From Lachnoclostridium sp. UBA1241 (GTDB taxonomy: Bacteria; Bacillota; Clostridia; Lachnospirales; Lachnospiraceae), in the NCBI GenBank assembly GCA_002308955.1, contig DBWJ01000085.1, positions 1 to 24,571 on the forward strand: 24,571 nt of DNA, read 5' to 3'. Both the position numbers and the translations under genes were made by a program. Position 1 is the stretch's first letter, and each line of letters opens with the position of its first letter. Positions 1 to 7,298 of this stretch are shown piece after piece. The notes under the pieces are model-generated. The model was not told where the DNA came from. It saw nothing but the letters and a program-made list of their open reading frames with translations, and did no database searches.

Positions 1-1452
1 CAGCTCTGGTGGGGTCACCGGATTCCCGCCTTCTACTGCGACGACTGCGGCGAGATGGTTGTAACGAAGGATGACACCGCGATCTGCCCGAAGTGCGGCA
101 AGCCGATGCGTCAGGATCCCGACACGCTCGATACCTGGTTCAGCTCTGCACTCTGGCCGTTCTCGACCCTCGGCTGGCCCGAGAAGACAAAGGAACTCGA
201 GTATTTCTATCCGACGAGCACGCTTGTAACCGGCTACGATATTATCTTCTTCTGGGTAATCCGTATGATGTTCTCCGGTCTCGAGCATATGGGCGAGGTT
301 CCGTTCAAGACGGTTCTGATCCACGGCCTCGTAAGAGACTCCCAGGGCCGGAAGATGAGCAAATCCCTCGGAAACGGTATCGATCCTTTGGAAGTAATCG
401 ACAAGTACGGCGCCGACGCGCTCCGTCTTACCCTTGTAACCGGTAATGCTCCGGGCAATGACATGCGTTTCTACTGGGAGCGTGTGGAAGCCAGCCGTAA
501 CTTTGCCAACAAGGTTTGGAACGCCAGCCGCTTCATCATGATGAACATGGAGCAGATGGGTGAAGACGGCAAGGTAACGACGGTTGACAAGGCGACGCTT
601 ACCGATGCCGACCGCTGGATCCTTTCGAAGGCCAACGAGCTGACGAAGGCCGTTACCGAGAACATGGAGAACTTCGACCTCGGAATCGCCGTAGGCAAGA
701 TCTACGATTTTATCTGGGAGGTTTTCTGTGACTGGTATATTGAGATGGTTAAGCCGCGCCTGTACGGCGAGGATATGACCGCGAAGAAGGCAGCCATCTG
801 GACGCTTCGGACCGTTCTGAAGGCTTCCTTAAAGCTCCTTCATCCGTATATGCCGTTCATTACCGAGGAAATCTACCGCACCCTTGCGGATGCCGAAGGA
901 ACGCTTACCGACGACACCTCCATTATGGTTTCCGCATGGCCCGAGTTCGACCCGGCGTACGATTTCCCGAAGGAAGAGGAAGCCGTTGAGCTGATCAAGA
1001 CCGCGGTTACCGCGATGCGCGGACTCCGTAACGACATGAACGTTCCGCCGTCAAGAAAGGCCAAGGTTTACGTAGTTTCCGGCAAGCAGCACGTTCGTGA
1101 TATCTTCGAGGGCAGCAAGCTTTTCTTCGCGACTCTCGGAAGCGCGAGCGAGGTGGAGATCCGCGAGAACAAGGACGGAATCGATCCCGACGCGGTTTCG
1201 GTTGTAATCCCGGATGCGACGATTTATATGCCATTTGCCGATCTTGTAGACGTAGCGAAGGAGATTGAGCGTCTCACGGCCGAGAAGACCCGCCTTGAGG
1301 GCGAGCTGAAGCGTTCCCACGGAATGCTTTCTAACGAGAAGTTCATCTCGAAGGCTCCGGCAGCTAAGATTACCGAGGAGAAAGAGAAACTTGCGCGTTA
1401 CGAAGCAACGCTTGCGCAGGTGGAGGAACGCCTCTCGCATCTTCGGAAATAG
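1..1452 (+). CDS. valS: Valine--tRNA ligase, 3' part (5' end outside window)
   Basis: Class I aminoacyl-tRNA synthetase that charges tRNA-Val in the cytosol. The frame is open from base 1 (QLWWGHRIPAFYC, a ValRS signature), so this is the C-terminal 483 residues of a protein that is usually about 880. Visible in order: a CxxC...CPKCG zinc-ribbon pair (codons at about 37-105), the LDTWFSSALWPFS segment, the KMSKS loop that binds ATP (bases 352-366), the anticodon-binding helical domain (about 600-1200), and the C-terminal coiled-coil arm rich in Glu/Lys/Arg (about 1240-1449) typical of ValRS. The stop is TAG at 1450-1452. No terminator is visible behind it; the next promoter starts only 10 bases later. 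The cognate tRNA-Val(CAC) lies 3.9 kb downstream. The identification is secure. Confidence 0.97.
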   Translation, partial: QLWWGHRIPAFYCDDCGEMVVTKDDTAICPKCGKPMRQDPDTLDTWFSSALWPFSTLGWPEKTKELEYFYPTSTLVTGYDIIFFWVIRMMFSGLEHMGEVPFKTVLIHGLVRDSQGRKMSKSLGNGIDPLEVIDKYGADALRLTLVTGNAPGNDMRFYWERVEASRNFANKVWNASRFIMMNMEQMGEDGKVTTVDKATLTDADRWILSKANELTKAVTENMENFDLGIAVGKIYDFIWEVFCDWYIEMVKPRLYGEDMTAKKAAIWTLRTVLKASLKLLHPYMPFITEEIYRTLADAEGTLTDDTSIMVSAWPEFDPAYDFPKEEEAVELIKTAVTAMRGLRNDMNVPPSRKAKVYVVSGKQHVRDIFEGSKLFFATLGSASEVEIRENKDGIDPDAVSVVIPDATIYMPFADLVDVAKEIERLTAEKTRLEGELKRSHGMLSNEKFISKAPAAKITEEKEKLARYEATLAQVEERLSHLRK

Positions 1453-1461
1453 TGAAATTGC

Positions 1462-1490
1462 TTGATTTTTTCGGGCGGTGTTGGTATCAT
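1462..1490 (+). promoter_or_regulatory. Predicted sigma-A promoter of the 46-aa/TPR/glycosidase cluster
   Basis: The -35 is TTGATT (1462-1467) and the -10 is TATCAT (1485-1490), with a 17-bp spacer. A TG dinucleotide one base before the -10 makes it an extended -10 promoter. The expected start is near 1497, about 59 bases before the first ATG. It begins directly after the valS stop, so the downstream cluster can be transcribed independently. Confidence 0.6.
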
Positions 1491-1504
1491 AGATTCTGTA
1501 TCGG

Positions 1505-1520
1505 CACTGCGTAAGCAGTG
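1505..1520 (+). other. Leader hairpin with GNRA tetraloop
   Basis: Perfect 6-bp stem CACTGC / GCAGTG closed by the tetraloop GTAA, just after the predicted transcription start (about 1497) and 24 bases before the ribosome binding site of the 46-aa gene. It has no U-tract, so it is not a terminator. It may protect the mRNA 5' end; the role is inferred. Confidence 0.45.
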
Positions 1521-1555
1521 GTGTTTGTCTTCTTTTGAAGGTAAGGGAGGAAGCC

Positions 1556-1696
1556 ATGATTAGTTTTGATGAGGAACTGGCGAAATACGGTCCCAGTCTG
1601 GAAATCAGCCAGGCGGAAGAGGCCGTACTGAGCCGTGAGATTATCGATGTCGCAGATATCATTGAGAAGATATTGCAGGATAAGAAAGAGCTGTAA
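1556..1696 (+). CDS. 46-aa acidic hypothetical protein
   Basis: Small gene, MISFDEELAKYGPSLEISQA..., ending in QDKKEL. I do not recognise a family. The start is well supported: a strong Shine-Dalgarno GGGAGG at 1545-1550 lies 5 bases before ATG. A predicted promoter and leader hairpin precede it, and the next gene's ribosome binding site overlaps its stop codon, so the two genes are translationally close. The sequence is acidic and mostly predicted helical (EISQAEEAVLSREII, then DVADIIEKILQDKKEL), with no cysteines and no membrane segment. It could be a small cytosolic partner or regulator of the zinc-ribbon/TPR membrane protein that follows by 12 bases. That role is inference from adjacency only. 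Confidence 0.7.
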   Translation: MISFDEELAKYGPSLEISQAEEAVLSREIIDVADIIEKILQDKKEL

Positions 1697-1708
1697 AGGG
1701 AGAACGGT

Positions 1709-3160
1709 ATGATTTGTCCGAAATGCGGCGCGAACATGACGCTTAAGAAGGGCGTCTGCGCCAAATGCGGATACGATATTGAAGTCAGCCAGAAAACCCG
1801 CAAGTATTCCTGCTATTATTACAATCAGGGTCTTGCGAAGGCACAGATCCGGGATCTTTCCGGCGCCGTCGACATGCTGAACCGTGCACTTAAGGTCAGC
1901 AAGAAGAACGTGGATGCCAGAAACCTTCTCGGTCTGATCTATTTCGAAATGGGTGAGGTTGCCCTTGCCATCGAGGAATGGATCATCAGCAAGAGTTATC
2001 TGGAAGAGAACAACCCCGCGACCCGTTATCTGCAGATTCTGCAGAACAACGCGGCCAAGGTGGAGAATTACAATGTCGCGATCCGTAAATACAATGCAGC
2101 GGTTGAGCTGGCGCTTCAGGGCGGTGACGATCTGGCGCTGATTCAACTGAAGAAGGCCGTGCAGCTGAACCCGCGGTATGTCCGCGCGTGGCAGCTTCTG
2201 GCGCTGCTTTATATGAAGCACGGGGAGAACGACCGCGCAAGACGCTGTCTGAAGCGGACGCTTTCCATCGATATCGCCAATACGACGTCCATCGGATATC
2301 TGAAAGAGATCCGTAAGATCAAGCGTATGGGCAGACAGCTGCAGGTGACGGTAACAGAGCCCGCGGAGGTCAATTCCGAAACGGAAGAGATGAAGGGTGA
2401 GGTAAAGGGTTCGATTCTGCCGAAGTTCCGGTACGAAGAGGACAAACCGGATTACCGGTCCTTTATATGCCTGTGCGTCGGACTTTTCGTCGGCATCATG
2501 TTCGTCTTCTTCCTTGTCATTCCGAGCGTTAAGACCGGAATGCGGGAGGAATTCAAGCTGAAGCAGCGGGAATTCGGCGAACAGCAGTCCGGATATCTTG
2601 CCGAGCTGGACGCTCTTGAAAAAACCAACGAATCGCTGCAGTCCCGTCTTGAAATGCAGGAACTGGAACTGGAAGCAACCAAGACCGAGCTTGAGAATGC
2701 TGCGGATAAGGCCGGCGGTGTGAACGTATTCCGTATGGTGGATTACTATCTGAAGCTGAAGCGGTCCGGGGATACTTCCCGTATGAACCTGTTCATTTTG
2801 CAGACAAGACTGCGTGCCATTTCCCAGCAGGAGATGTCGAACTCCTTTGTAAAGTCGATCGTGGAACGCGTGGAGTCGGATTATCCCGACGTTTACAATG
2901 TCACGATGACCAGCGCGGAGCTTTACGAGGAAGGAACCAACCTGTATTCGAAGGAGCGTTTTGCGGATGCGCTTGAGTACTTCATCTGCGCGTACGAAAA
3001 GTCTCCGGATAATGAGAAGAACCTTTTCTACCTGGCAAGAAGCTATCATATGACCAGGGATTATGCAAATGCCAAGAAATACTATACGGAGTATTTGGAG
3101 CGTTTCCCGAGCGGTGTTTACTATTATTCCGTTCAGGAACAGCTGAGCTGGATCGACTAA
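1709..3160 (+). CDS. Zinc-ribbon / TPR single-pass membrane protein
   Basis: 483 aa. In order: an N-terminal zinc ribbon CPKCG...CAKCG (Cys3, 6, 17, 20); a cytosolic tetratricopeptide region (about residues 33-210; repeats such as AKAQIRDLSGAVDMLNRALK and ALIQLKKAVQLNPRYVRAWQ); a charged linker; one membrane helix (about 251-273); a predicted coiled coil (about 280-335, many Glu/Leu/Lys heptads); and a C-terminal TPR pair on the far side (about 410-480, EEGTNLYSKERFADALEYFI). The start ATG follows AAAGGGAGA, whose first A's are part of the preceding stop. TPR scaffolds usually bind protein partners, so this could be an envelope assembly scaffold. The zinc-ribbon plus two TPR blocks on opposite sides of the membrane is unusual. 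No specific function is assigned. Confidence 0.85.
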   Translation: MICPKCGANMTLKKGVCAKCGYDIEVSQKTRKYSCYYYNQGLAKAQIRDLSGAVDMLNRALKVSKKNVDARNLLGLIYFEMGEVALAIEEWIISKSYLEENNPATRYLQILQNNAAKVENYNVAIRKYNAAVELALQGGDDLALIQLKKAVQLNPRYVRAWQLLALLYMKHGENDRARRCLKRTLSIDIANTTSIGYLKEIRKIKRMGRQLQVTVTEPAEVNSETEEMKGEVKGSILPKFRYEEDKPDYRSFICLCVGLFVGIMFVFFLVIPSVKTGMREEFKLKQREFGEQQSGYLAELDALEKTNESLQSRLEMQELELEATKTELENAADKAGGVNVFRMVDYYLKLKRSGDTSRMNLFILQTRLRAISQQEMSNSFVKSIVERVESDYPDVYNVTMTSAELYEEGTNLYSKERFADALEYFICAYEKSPDNEKNLFYLARSYHMTRDYANAKKYYTEYLERFPSGVYYYSVQEQLSWID

Positions 3161-3188
3161 GGATTCCGGCTCTGTCGCGGGAGAGATT

Positions 3189-4304
3189 ATGAAGAAGTTT
3201 TTGAAACAATTGAATTGGAAACGACTGCTGCTTCGAACCGGCATCGTTCTCGGCGTGACCGTCCTTATGGCGGTCATTGCTCTGTTCTCGGTTCTTTTGA
3301 TCATCAACTACGGACCGAGCAAGCGGGCGCACAAGGTGTTCGTAAAGTCGGTCCGCGAGACGAGCGCTATAGGATTTCTCGGAGACTGGTTTACGACCAA
3401 GGAGGAACTGGCGGCAATCATCGCCGAGAATTCCATCGAGGAAATCGACGAGATCACGGATGTTTCGCTGATCCGTATTCCGACCAAGGCCCCGGACAAT
3501 CCGGAAGGTCCGAAGGAGCGGGAGAAGGTTGTTGTTTATCTTGAGAACGGTGAGGAGAAGGTGGTTACGCCCGCCAGTGACGGACGCGTTTATGACCGCC
3601 TGATTCTCGATGAGGACGGAATCATTATCACCGAGGTTTCGGGATCCACTTATTTCGGCCATATGATGATTGTCTTGGACCCGTCCCGCGTATTCGTCGG
3701 CGTATGCCAGAATGTCGGAAACCCGAATGCGTCGGGTCAGAAGGTTTCCCAGATCATGGAACGATACGGAGCCGTTGCTGCAACCAACGCAGGCGGTTTT
3801 GACGACCCGAACGGACTGGGAAGCGGAACGATTCCGCTCGGTTTCTGCTATTCCGAAGGGAAGCGCGTTCATAACGGAGGATCAGGCCTTCTCATCGGAT
3901 TTGACAAAAACAACATTCTCGTGGTCGGCAATATGTCAACTGCCAAGGCGGACGAGATCGGAATCCGCGACGCGGTGACGTTCGGTCCGGCTTTGATTGT
4001 AAACGGCAATCCGGCGAACATTTCCGGCACAAGCGGCGGTCTGAACCCGAGAACCGCAATCGGCCAGCGCGAAGACGGTGCCGTGCTGCTTCTCTGTATC
4101 GACGGCCGGCAGGCAAACTCCCTTGGTGCAACCTATGCCGATCTGATTGAGATTTTCCTCGACTTCGGGGCAGTTAACGCCGCCAACCTGGACGGCGGAA
4201 GCTCTGCGCTTATGATGTATAAAGGCAAGGATGTTTCGAGCCGCTCCAACCTGATTAGCGACCGGTACCTTCCTACGACGATTCTTGTGAGGGGACTGGA
4301 ATGA
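3189..4304 (+). CDS. Membrane-anchored phosphodiester glycosidase family protein (NAGPA-like domain)
   Basis: 371 aa. An N-terminal membrane helix (about residues 13-38) serves as signal anchor; the rest should face outwards. The C-terminal half carries the phosphodiester glycosidase (NAGPA, formerly DUF2233) signature: ATNAGGFDDPNGLGSGTIP (about 197-215), FGPALIVNG (about 261-269), NPRTAIGQREDGAVLLLCID and the closing NAANLDGGSSALMMY (about 331-345). Family members cleave phosphodiester-linked sugars, such as N-acetylglucosamine phosphodiesters, and in bacteria are often found with exopolysaccharide or teichoic acid genes. The exact substrate cannot be read here. The SD GGGAGAG precedes the start by 5 bases. 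The gene overlaps the next one by four bases (ATGA), so the two are translationally coupled. Confidence 0.88.
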   Translation: MKKFLKQLNWKRLLLRTGIVLGVTVLMAVIALFSVLLIINYGPSKRAHKVFVKSVRETSAIGFLGDWFTTKEELAAIIAENSIEEIDEITDVSLIRIPTKAPDNPEGPKEREKVVVYLENGEEKVVTPASDGRVYDRLILDEDGIIITEVSGSTYFGHMMIVLDPSRVFVGVCQNVGNPNASGQKVSQIMERYGAVAATNAGGFDDPNGLGSGTIPLGFCYSEGKRVHNGGSGLLIGFDKNNILVVGNMSTAKADEIGIRDAVTFGPALIVNGNPANISGTSGGLNPRTAIGQREDGAVLLLCIDGRQANSLGATYADLIEIFLDFGAVNAANLDGGSSALMMYKGKDVSSRSNLISDRYLPTTILVRGLE

Positions 4305-5266
4305 GAAAGAAGAAAAGCAGCAAATTCAAGGTCGGCATGATCGTATATATCGTGGTTCTTGCTTTTGCGATTCTGATCATGGACGAACTTCTCTGGACCA
4401 AGCTTGAGTACTATGAGGTCACCGAGCAGGCCAAGGAGAAGGAGCAGAAGAAAAAAATCGAAAAGGCCAAGCAGGAACGTCTTGCGGCGATGTTAACCCC
4501 TTCGGTTACGCCGACTCCGACGCCGGCGCCGATTTACATGGAGACGATTAAGATCATCAAACCCGTGGAAGCCGTCTGCTACCTCGGCGGAGAGCCCTAC
4601 AACGGCGAGGAAGCCGTATGGGTACCGGAGGAGGACGATGTAACATTTGCCTCCCTTACGGATGTAACCTCGCAGTATGCGGAATACAAGGGCGTTTTGG
4701 ATGACCTGATTCCGAAGCTTGAGAGCACGACGGTCACGATTGAGAAGGGCACGAGCATCTCCTTTAGGGATGCGGACGGAAACTCGGTCGGAACGAAGGA
4801 ATCCACCGCCAAGATTGAGGTGGACGGCCAGATGCGCACAATCCGCGCTCTGATCTGCCCCTACTACTGCACGATGGACGATTACGACGAGCTCACACAG
4901 ATGGGCTTCGAGTTTCTCGTGAAGTTCTGCCTGTTCTGCTCGAACGACAAGAGCGCGTCCGAGATGCGGCCTTACTTCCCGAATAATTCGCAGTACTATA
5001 CCGTTATTTCCACGCTCGACAATACCTGGTTCAACAAGCACAACAAGCCGCCGACATACACGGAGCAGACCGTGCGGGAATACATCGGCTACAACGATTC
5101 GCTTGTGTATATGGACCTGACCATGCACCAGAGCTTCGTCGCGTCCTACACGGGACAGCAGTTTGACTCCCTCGTGGAGCACCCGATCTGGTTCGTAAAG
5201 ATTGACGGCAAATGGAAAGTCGCCTCGATTATCTTCAACGCCCAGGAATTACGGGAGAAGAATTAA
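4301..5266 (+). CDS. Single-pass membrane protein of unknown function
   Basis: 321 aa, start ATG overlapping the preceding glycosidase stop (ATGA), a sign of coupled translation. Visible parts: a basic N-terminus (MRKKKSSKFK), one membrane helix (about residues 11-30), a Lys/Glu coiled coil (about 38-62), a Thr/Pro linker (TPSVTPTPTPAP, about 66-77), then an extracytoplasmic domain of about 240 residues. The C-terminus (about 200-321, ending HPIWFVKIDGKWKVASIIFN) has the pattern of NTF2-like or conjugative-transfer-type accessory domains, but I would not assign one. The coupling suggests that it acts with the phosphodiester glycosidase at the envelope. It ends 3 bases before the tRNA promoter. 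Confidence 0.8.
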   Translation: MRKKKSSKFKVGMIVYIVVLAFAILIMDELLWTKLEYYEVTEQAKEKEQKKKIEKAKQERLAAMLTPSVTPTPTPAPIYMETIKIIKPVEAVCYLGGEPYNGEEAVWVPEEDDVTFASLTDVTSQYAEYKGVLDDLIPKLESTTVTIEKGTSISFRDADGNSVGTKESTAKIEVDGQMRTIRALICPYYCTMDDYDELTQMGFEFLVKFCLFCSNDKSASEMRPYFPNNSQYYTVISTLDNTWFNKHNKPPTYTEQTVREYIGYNDSLVYMDLTMHQSFVASYTGQQFDSLVEHPIWFVKIDGKWKVASIIFNAQELREKN

Positions 5267-5269
5267 AAC

Positions 5270-5298
5270 TTGCACAATGATAACAGGAGTATTACAAT
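5270..5298 (+). promoter_or_regulatory. Predicted promoter of tRNA-Val
   Basis: TTGCAC (5270-5275), 17-bp spacer, TACAAT (5293-5298), start expected near 5305, six bases before the mature tRNA. The -10 sits inside a dyad, GAGTAT-TACA-ATACTC (5287-5302), which could be an operator or chance. Confidence 0.65.
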
Positions 5299-5310
5299 AC
5301 TCTTGTATCC

Positions 5311-5384
5311 GGAAGCATAGCTCAGCCGGGATGAGCGTTCGCCTCACACGCGAAAGGTCAGGGGTTCGAGCCCCCTTGCTTCCA
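5311..5384 (+). tRNA. tRNA-Val (anticodon CAC)
   Basis: A 74-nt complete cloverleaf. Acceptor stem GGAAGCA / TGCTTCC with discriminator A; D-stem GCTC / GAGC; anticodon stem TTCGC / GCGAA enclosing the seven-base loop CTCACAC, so the anticodon is CAC (reads GUG, Val); variable AGGTC; T-stem AGGGG / CCCCT with loop TTCGAGC. CCA is not encoded: the bases after the discriminator are CAC. All four stems pair perfectly. Single tRNA with its own promoter and two terminators downstream. Confidence 0.96.
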
Positions 5385-5394
5385 CACTACCCTA

Positions 5395-5425
5395 GGGGCC
5401 GTCGCCATGCGACGGCTCCTTTGTT
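5395..5425 (+). terminator. Intrinsic terminator after tRNA-Val (GCCGTCGC type)
   Basis: 11-bp stem GGGGCCGTCGC / GCGACGGCTCC with loop CAT. The one G·T pair is a legal wobble on the plus-strand transcript and would be a mismatch on the other strand, which orients it for plus. The tail TTTGTT is weak; the stronger terminator follows 11 bases on. Confidence 0.6.
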
Positions 5426-5435
5426 ATGTTGAAAG

Positions 5436-5458
5436 GCACGCCCGCGGCGTGCTTTTTT
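5436..5458 (+). terminator. Strong intrinsic terminator
   Basis: Perfect 7-bp stem GCACGCC / GGCGTGC with loop CGC, followed by six T's (5453-5458). This closes the tRNA-Val transcript. Confidence 0.88.
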
Positions 5459-5469
5459 GCATAAAGAAC

Positions 5470-5495
5470 GGGCCGTCGCATGGCGACAGCCCTTG
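5470..5495 (-). repeat. Orphan copy of the terminator hairpin (26-bp direct repeat, copy 1)
   Basis: Identical over 26 bases to 5857-5882. The hairpin core is GTCGC-ATG-GCGAC inside GGGC / GCCC. The single non-Watson-Crick pair is a wobble only on the minus strand, so it is built as a minus-strand hairpin like its twin, yet it lacks a T-tract (it is followed by GTTCTTT on minus) and no gene ends here. The two copies bracket the hairpin array between them. Confidence 0.8.
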
Positions 5496-5516
5496 AATGC
5501 GGGGGAATTCCGTTTT

Positions 5517-5811
5517 TTACTACGGATAGTTGAATTCTTCACGTGGTCTGTAGTAATTCGGAAGCTTGCTGGGGTCTGAAAACAGGGCAATTCCCGATGG
5601 ATTACTACGGAGAATGGAAGAATTCAACCGGCCCGTAGTAAAAATTTGCGTCTATGTCTGAAGAGAGTGTTGAATTCGGCAATCTTTTACTACGGAATAG
5701 CAGAGAATCTTTAGCAGCCGTAGTAAAAATAGCTTCAGTATGCCAAAAGGGCCTTAAATCCCGGAAATCTTTACTACGGACATGTATGCTTTCTCCGGAT
5801 TACCGTAGTAA
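5517..5811. repeat. Array of four regularly spaced 40-bp inverted repeats (85-bp period)
   Basis: Each unit has arms TTACTACGG and CCGTAGTAA around an unrelated loop. Unit 1: 5517-5525 / 5548-5556 (right arm CTGTAGTAA, one change). Unit 2: 5602-5610 / 5633-5641. Unit 3: 5687-5695 / 5718-5726. Unit 4: 5771-5779 / 5803-5811. Loops are 22, 22, 22 and 23 bases; spacers between units are 45, 45 and 44 bases; start-to-start distances are 85, 85 and 84. Units 3 and 4 extend to 11 and 10 bp. Only the arms and the spacing are kept, while loops and spacers have diverged. No believable gene lies here. All arms fall close to one face of the helix (31, 54 and 85 bp apart). Function unknown. Confidence 0.85.
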
Positions 5812-5851
5812 AATTAGAAAACCGTTTGATTGGAAGTCTCTGCTTCCAACG

Positions 5852-5882
5852 AAAAAGGGCCGTCGCATGGCGACAGCCCTTG
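5852..5882 (-). terminator. Intrinsic terminator of the MFS gene (26-bp repeat, copy 2)
   Basis: On the minus strand: stem AGGGCTGTCGC / GCGACGGCCCT, loop CAT, then five T's (5856-5852). It lies 31 bases after the MFS stop codon. The hairpin is identical to the orphan copy at 5470-5495. Confidence 0.85.
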
Positions 5883-5912
5883 GTCTCTTGGTGTATTGTA
5901 TAGGTATCAGTA

Positions 5913-7217
5913 TCAGTCCCCGGCGTCGAAGTGCTCGAGCAGGGATTTCTTCTCGAGCGGCTTGCTGTCGCCGTGTCGTACGAACTGCATCGTGATGAAC
6001 GCAAGAATCATGAACACGACAGAGTACGGGAACAGGGTGCGGTAACTTACGTGTTCGAGGAGAGCGCCCGATGCGATCGGGGTGAACACCTGCGCCGCCA
6101 TGGAGAAGGTGTAATAGTATCCGGTGAAACGGCCGATGTCTTCCGCCTCGCACATGTCGACAACCATCGGCAGGGAGTTTACGTTGATTGCGGCCCAGCC
6201 GAAACCGATCAGGGCGAAGAAGAGCACCGCGGAGATATGGTATTTGGTGAAGAAGAACAGTGCCGCATAGCTGACAGCCATTGTCACGACGCCGATCAGG
6301 ATCATCTTCTTACGGCCGGTCTTGCCGGACAGAATTCCGATCGGGAGGTAGCTGACAACCGCAACCGCGGAAGCAATCAGCAGGCAGTCCGCGTAGCCGC
6401 TTCCGATGTCCCAGACCTCGGTCGCGTAGCGGGAGAATGCCGTCGTTACGGCGTTATACGCGATATACCAGAAGGCTACCGAGAGGAGAATCATAATGAG
6501 ACTCCGGACAACGGGCTTCGGCATCGGAGCGCGCTCGCCCGCGGGCGTAAAGGAAGGCGTCTCGGGAGTCGGGTCCATCGAAATACCGGCGGCAGCGCAT
6601 TCTTCATTGACCTTCGCAAGAAGGCTCTTTTCATGTACGGTGATCGCAAGAACAATGACACTTAAAAGCATCAGCGCGCCGATGACCGCGAACAGCGGAA
6701 AGTAGGACGGCCGCTCCTTGGCGTCTCCGCCGAGGATCTTGATCATAATAAGCGCGTAGATGAAACCGACGGCGCCCATCAGGTTAATGACCGCGTTTCC
6801 TTTGCTGCGCAGAGGAGGCGGTGTCAGATCCGGCATCAGCGCCACGGCGGGAGAACGGTACAGGCTCATCGAAAGAAGCAGCAGGAACAGGATGCCGATG
6901 AAAAGCGGAAGCTTTCCGGGTGCGTCGGCAACCGTCAGAAGCATCAGAAATGCAATCGAAAGCACCATTCCGACGTAGATAAACGGGGAGCGGCGGCCGA
7001 GTTTTGAATTCGTCCGGTCGGACCACACGCCGAACAGCGGAAGCAGGAACAAAGCAAGCACGTTGTCGGCGGCCATGATGACGCCGGTCCAGGTTTCCCC
7101 GAGTTCGAAGGTGTTCTTCAGAATCAGCGGAATAATACTGTCATACATCTGCCAGAAAGCGGAAATCGCCATGAAAGCGAATCCGATCAGGATGGTTCTT
7201 CTGTAATTGAGTTTCAT
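5913..7217 (-). CDS. MFS transporter, probably sugar-type (SLC45/GPH-like)
   Basis: 434 aa, polytopic with about 12 hydrophobic segments. The loop between helices 2 and 3 reads GVWSDRTNSKLGRRSPF, the MFS motif A pattern (G-D-R-GRR). The N-terminus, MKLNYRRTILIGFAFMAISA, with WQMYDSIIPLILK in helix 1, resembles the SLC45/sucrose-maltose type MFS proteins common in Clostridia. Substrate not determinable; a di- or oligosaccharide is the family expectation. Start ATG at 7217 is preceded by GGAGG with good spacing. Divergent from the membrane protein at 7439 across an A-tract repeat region. Terminated by the hairpin at 5852-5882. No sugar-utilisation gene is adjacent. Confidence 0.88.
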   Translation of the reverse strand: MKLNYRRTILIGFAFMAISAFWQMYDSIIPLILKNTFELGETWTGVIMAADNVLALFLLPLFGVWSDRTNSKLGRRSPFIYVGMVLSIAFLMLLTVADAPGKLPLFIGILFLLLLSMSLYRSPAVALMPDLTPPPLRSKGNAVINLMGAVGFIYALIMIKILGGDAKERPSYFPLFAVIGALMLLSVIVLAITVHEKSLLAKVNEECAAAGISMDPTPETPSFTPAGERAPMPKPVVRSLIMILLSVAFWYIAYNAVTTAFSRYATEVWDIGSGYADCLLIASAVAVVSYLPIGILSGKTGRKKMILIGVVTMAVSYAALFFFTKYHISAVLFFALIGFGWAAINVNSLPMVVDMCEAEDIGRFTGYYYTFSMAAQVFTPIASGALLEHVSYRTLFPYSVVFMILAFITMQFVRHGDSKPLEKKSLLEHFDAGD

Positions 7218-7256
7218 CTTGTCCTCCGGAAAATGGGATAGATAACGATTACTTTC

Positions 7257-7285
7257 AGTATATACGAACTCATCGAAAAGCGAAA
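7257..7285 (-). promoter_or_regulatory. Possible promoter of the MFS gene
   Basis: On the minus strand TATACT (7262-7257) is a good -10; 17 bp upstream is TTTCGC (7285-7280), a weak -35 that is part of an isolated copy of the A-tract repeat unit. Moderate support only. Confidence 0.4.
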
Positions 7286-7298
7286 GAGATTTTTATCC

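Noticed and set aside
1487..3307. 606-codon open frame on the minus strand opposite the TPR gene
   Set aside because: Antisense shadow of a well-supported gene with ribosome binding site, zinc ribbon and TPR motifs; the translation has no recognisable domain.
5517..5811. CRISPR array
   Set aside because: The repeated unit is a 9-bp inverted pair with two alternating spacer lengths (22 and 45), not a 23-47 bp direct repeat, and no cas genes are present.
5517..5811. Integron attC array
   Set aside because: No GTTRRRY/RYYYAAC ends, no cassette ORFs and no integrase.
5831..5848. Possible attachment-site remnant resembling the tRNA-Val 3' end (TGCTTCCA)
   Set aside because: Only eight bases match, it is part of a local TGGAAG/CTTCCA hairpin, and no integrase is nearby.
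5654..5995. 113-codon ORF running through the hairpin array
   Set aside because: It crosses three hairpins and a terminator and continues antisense into the MFS gene; no ribosome binding site and no family resemblance.
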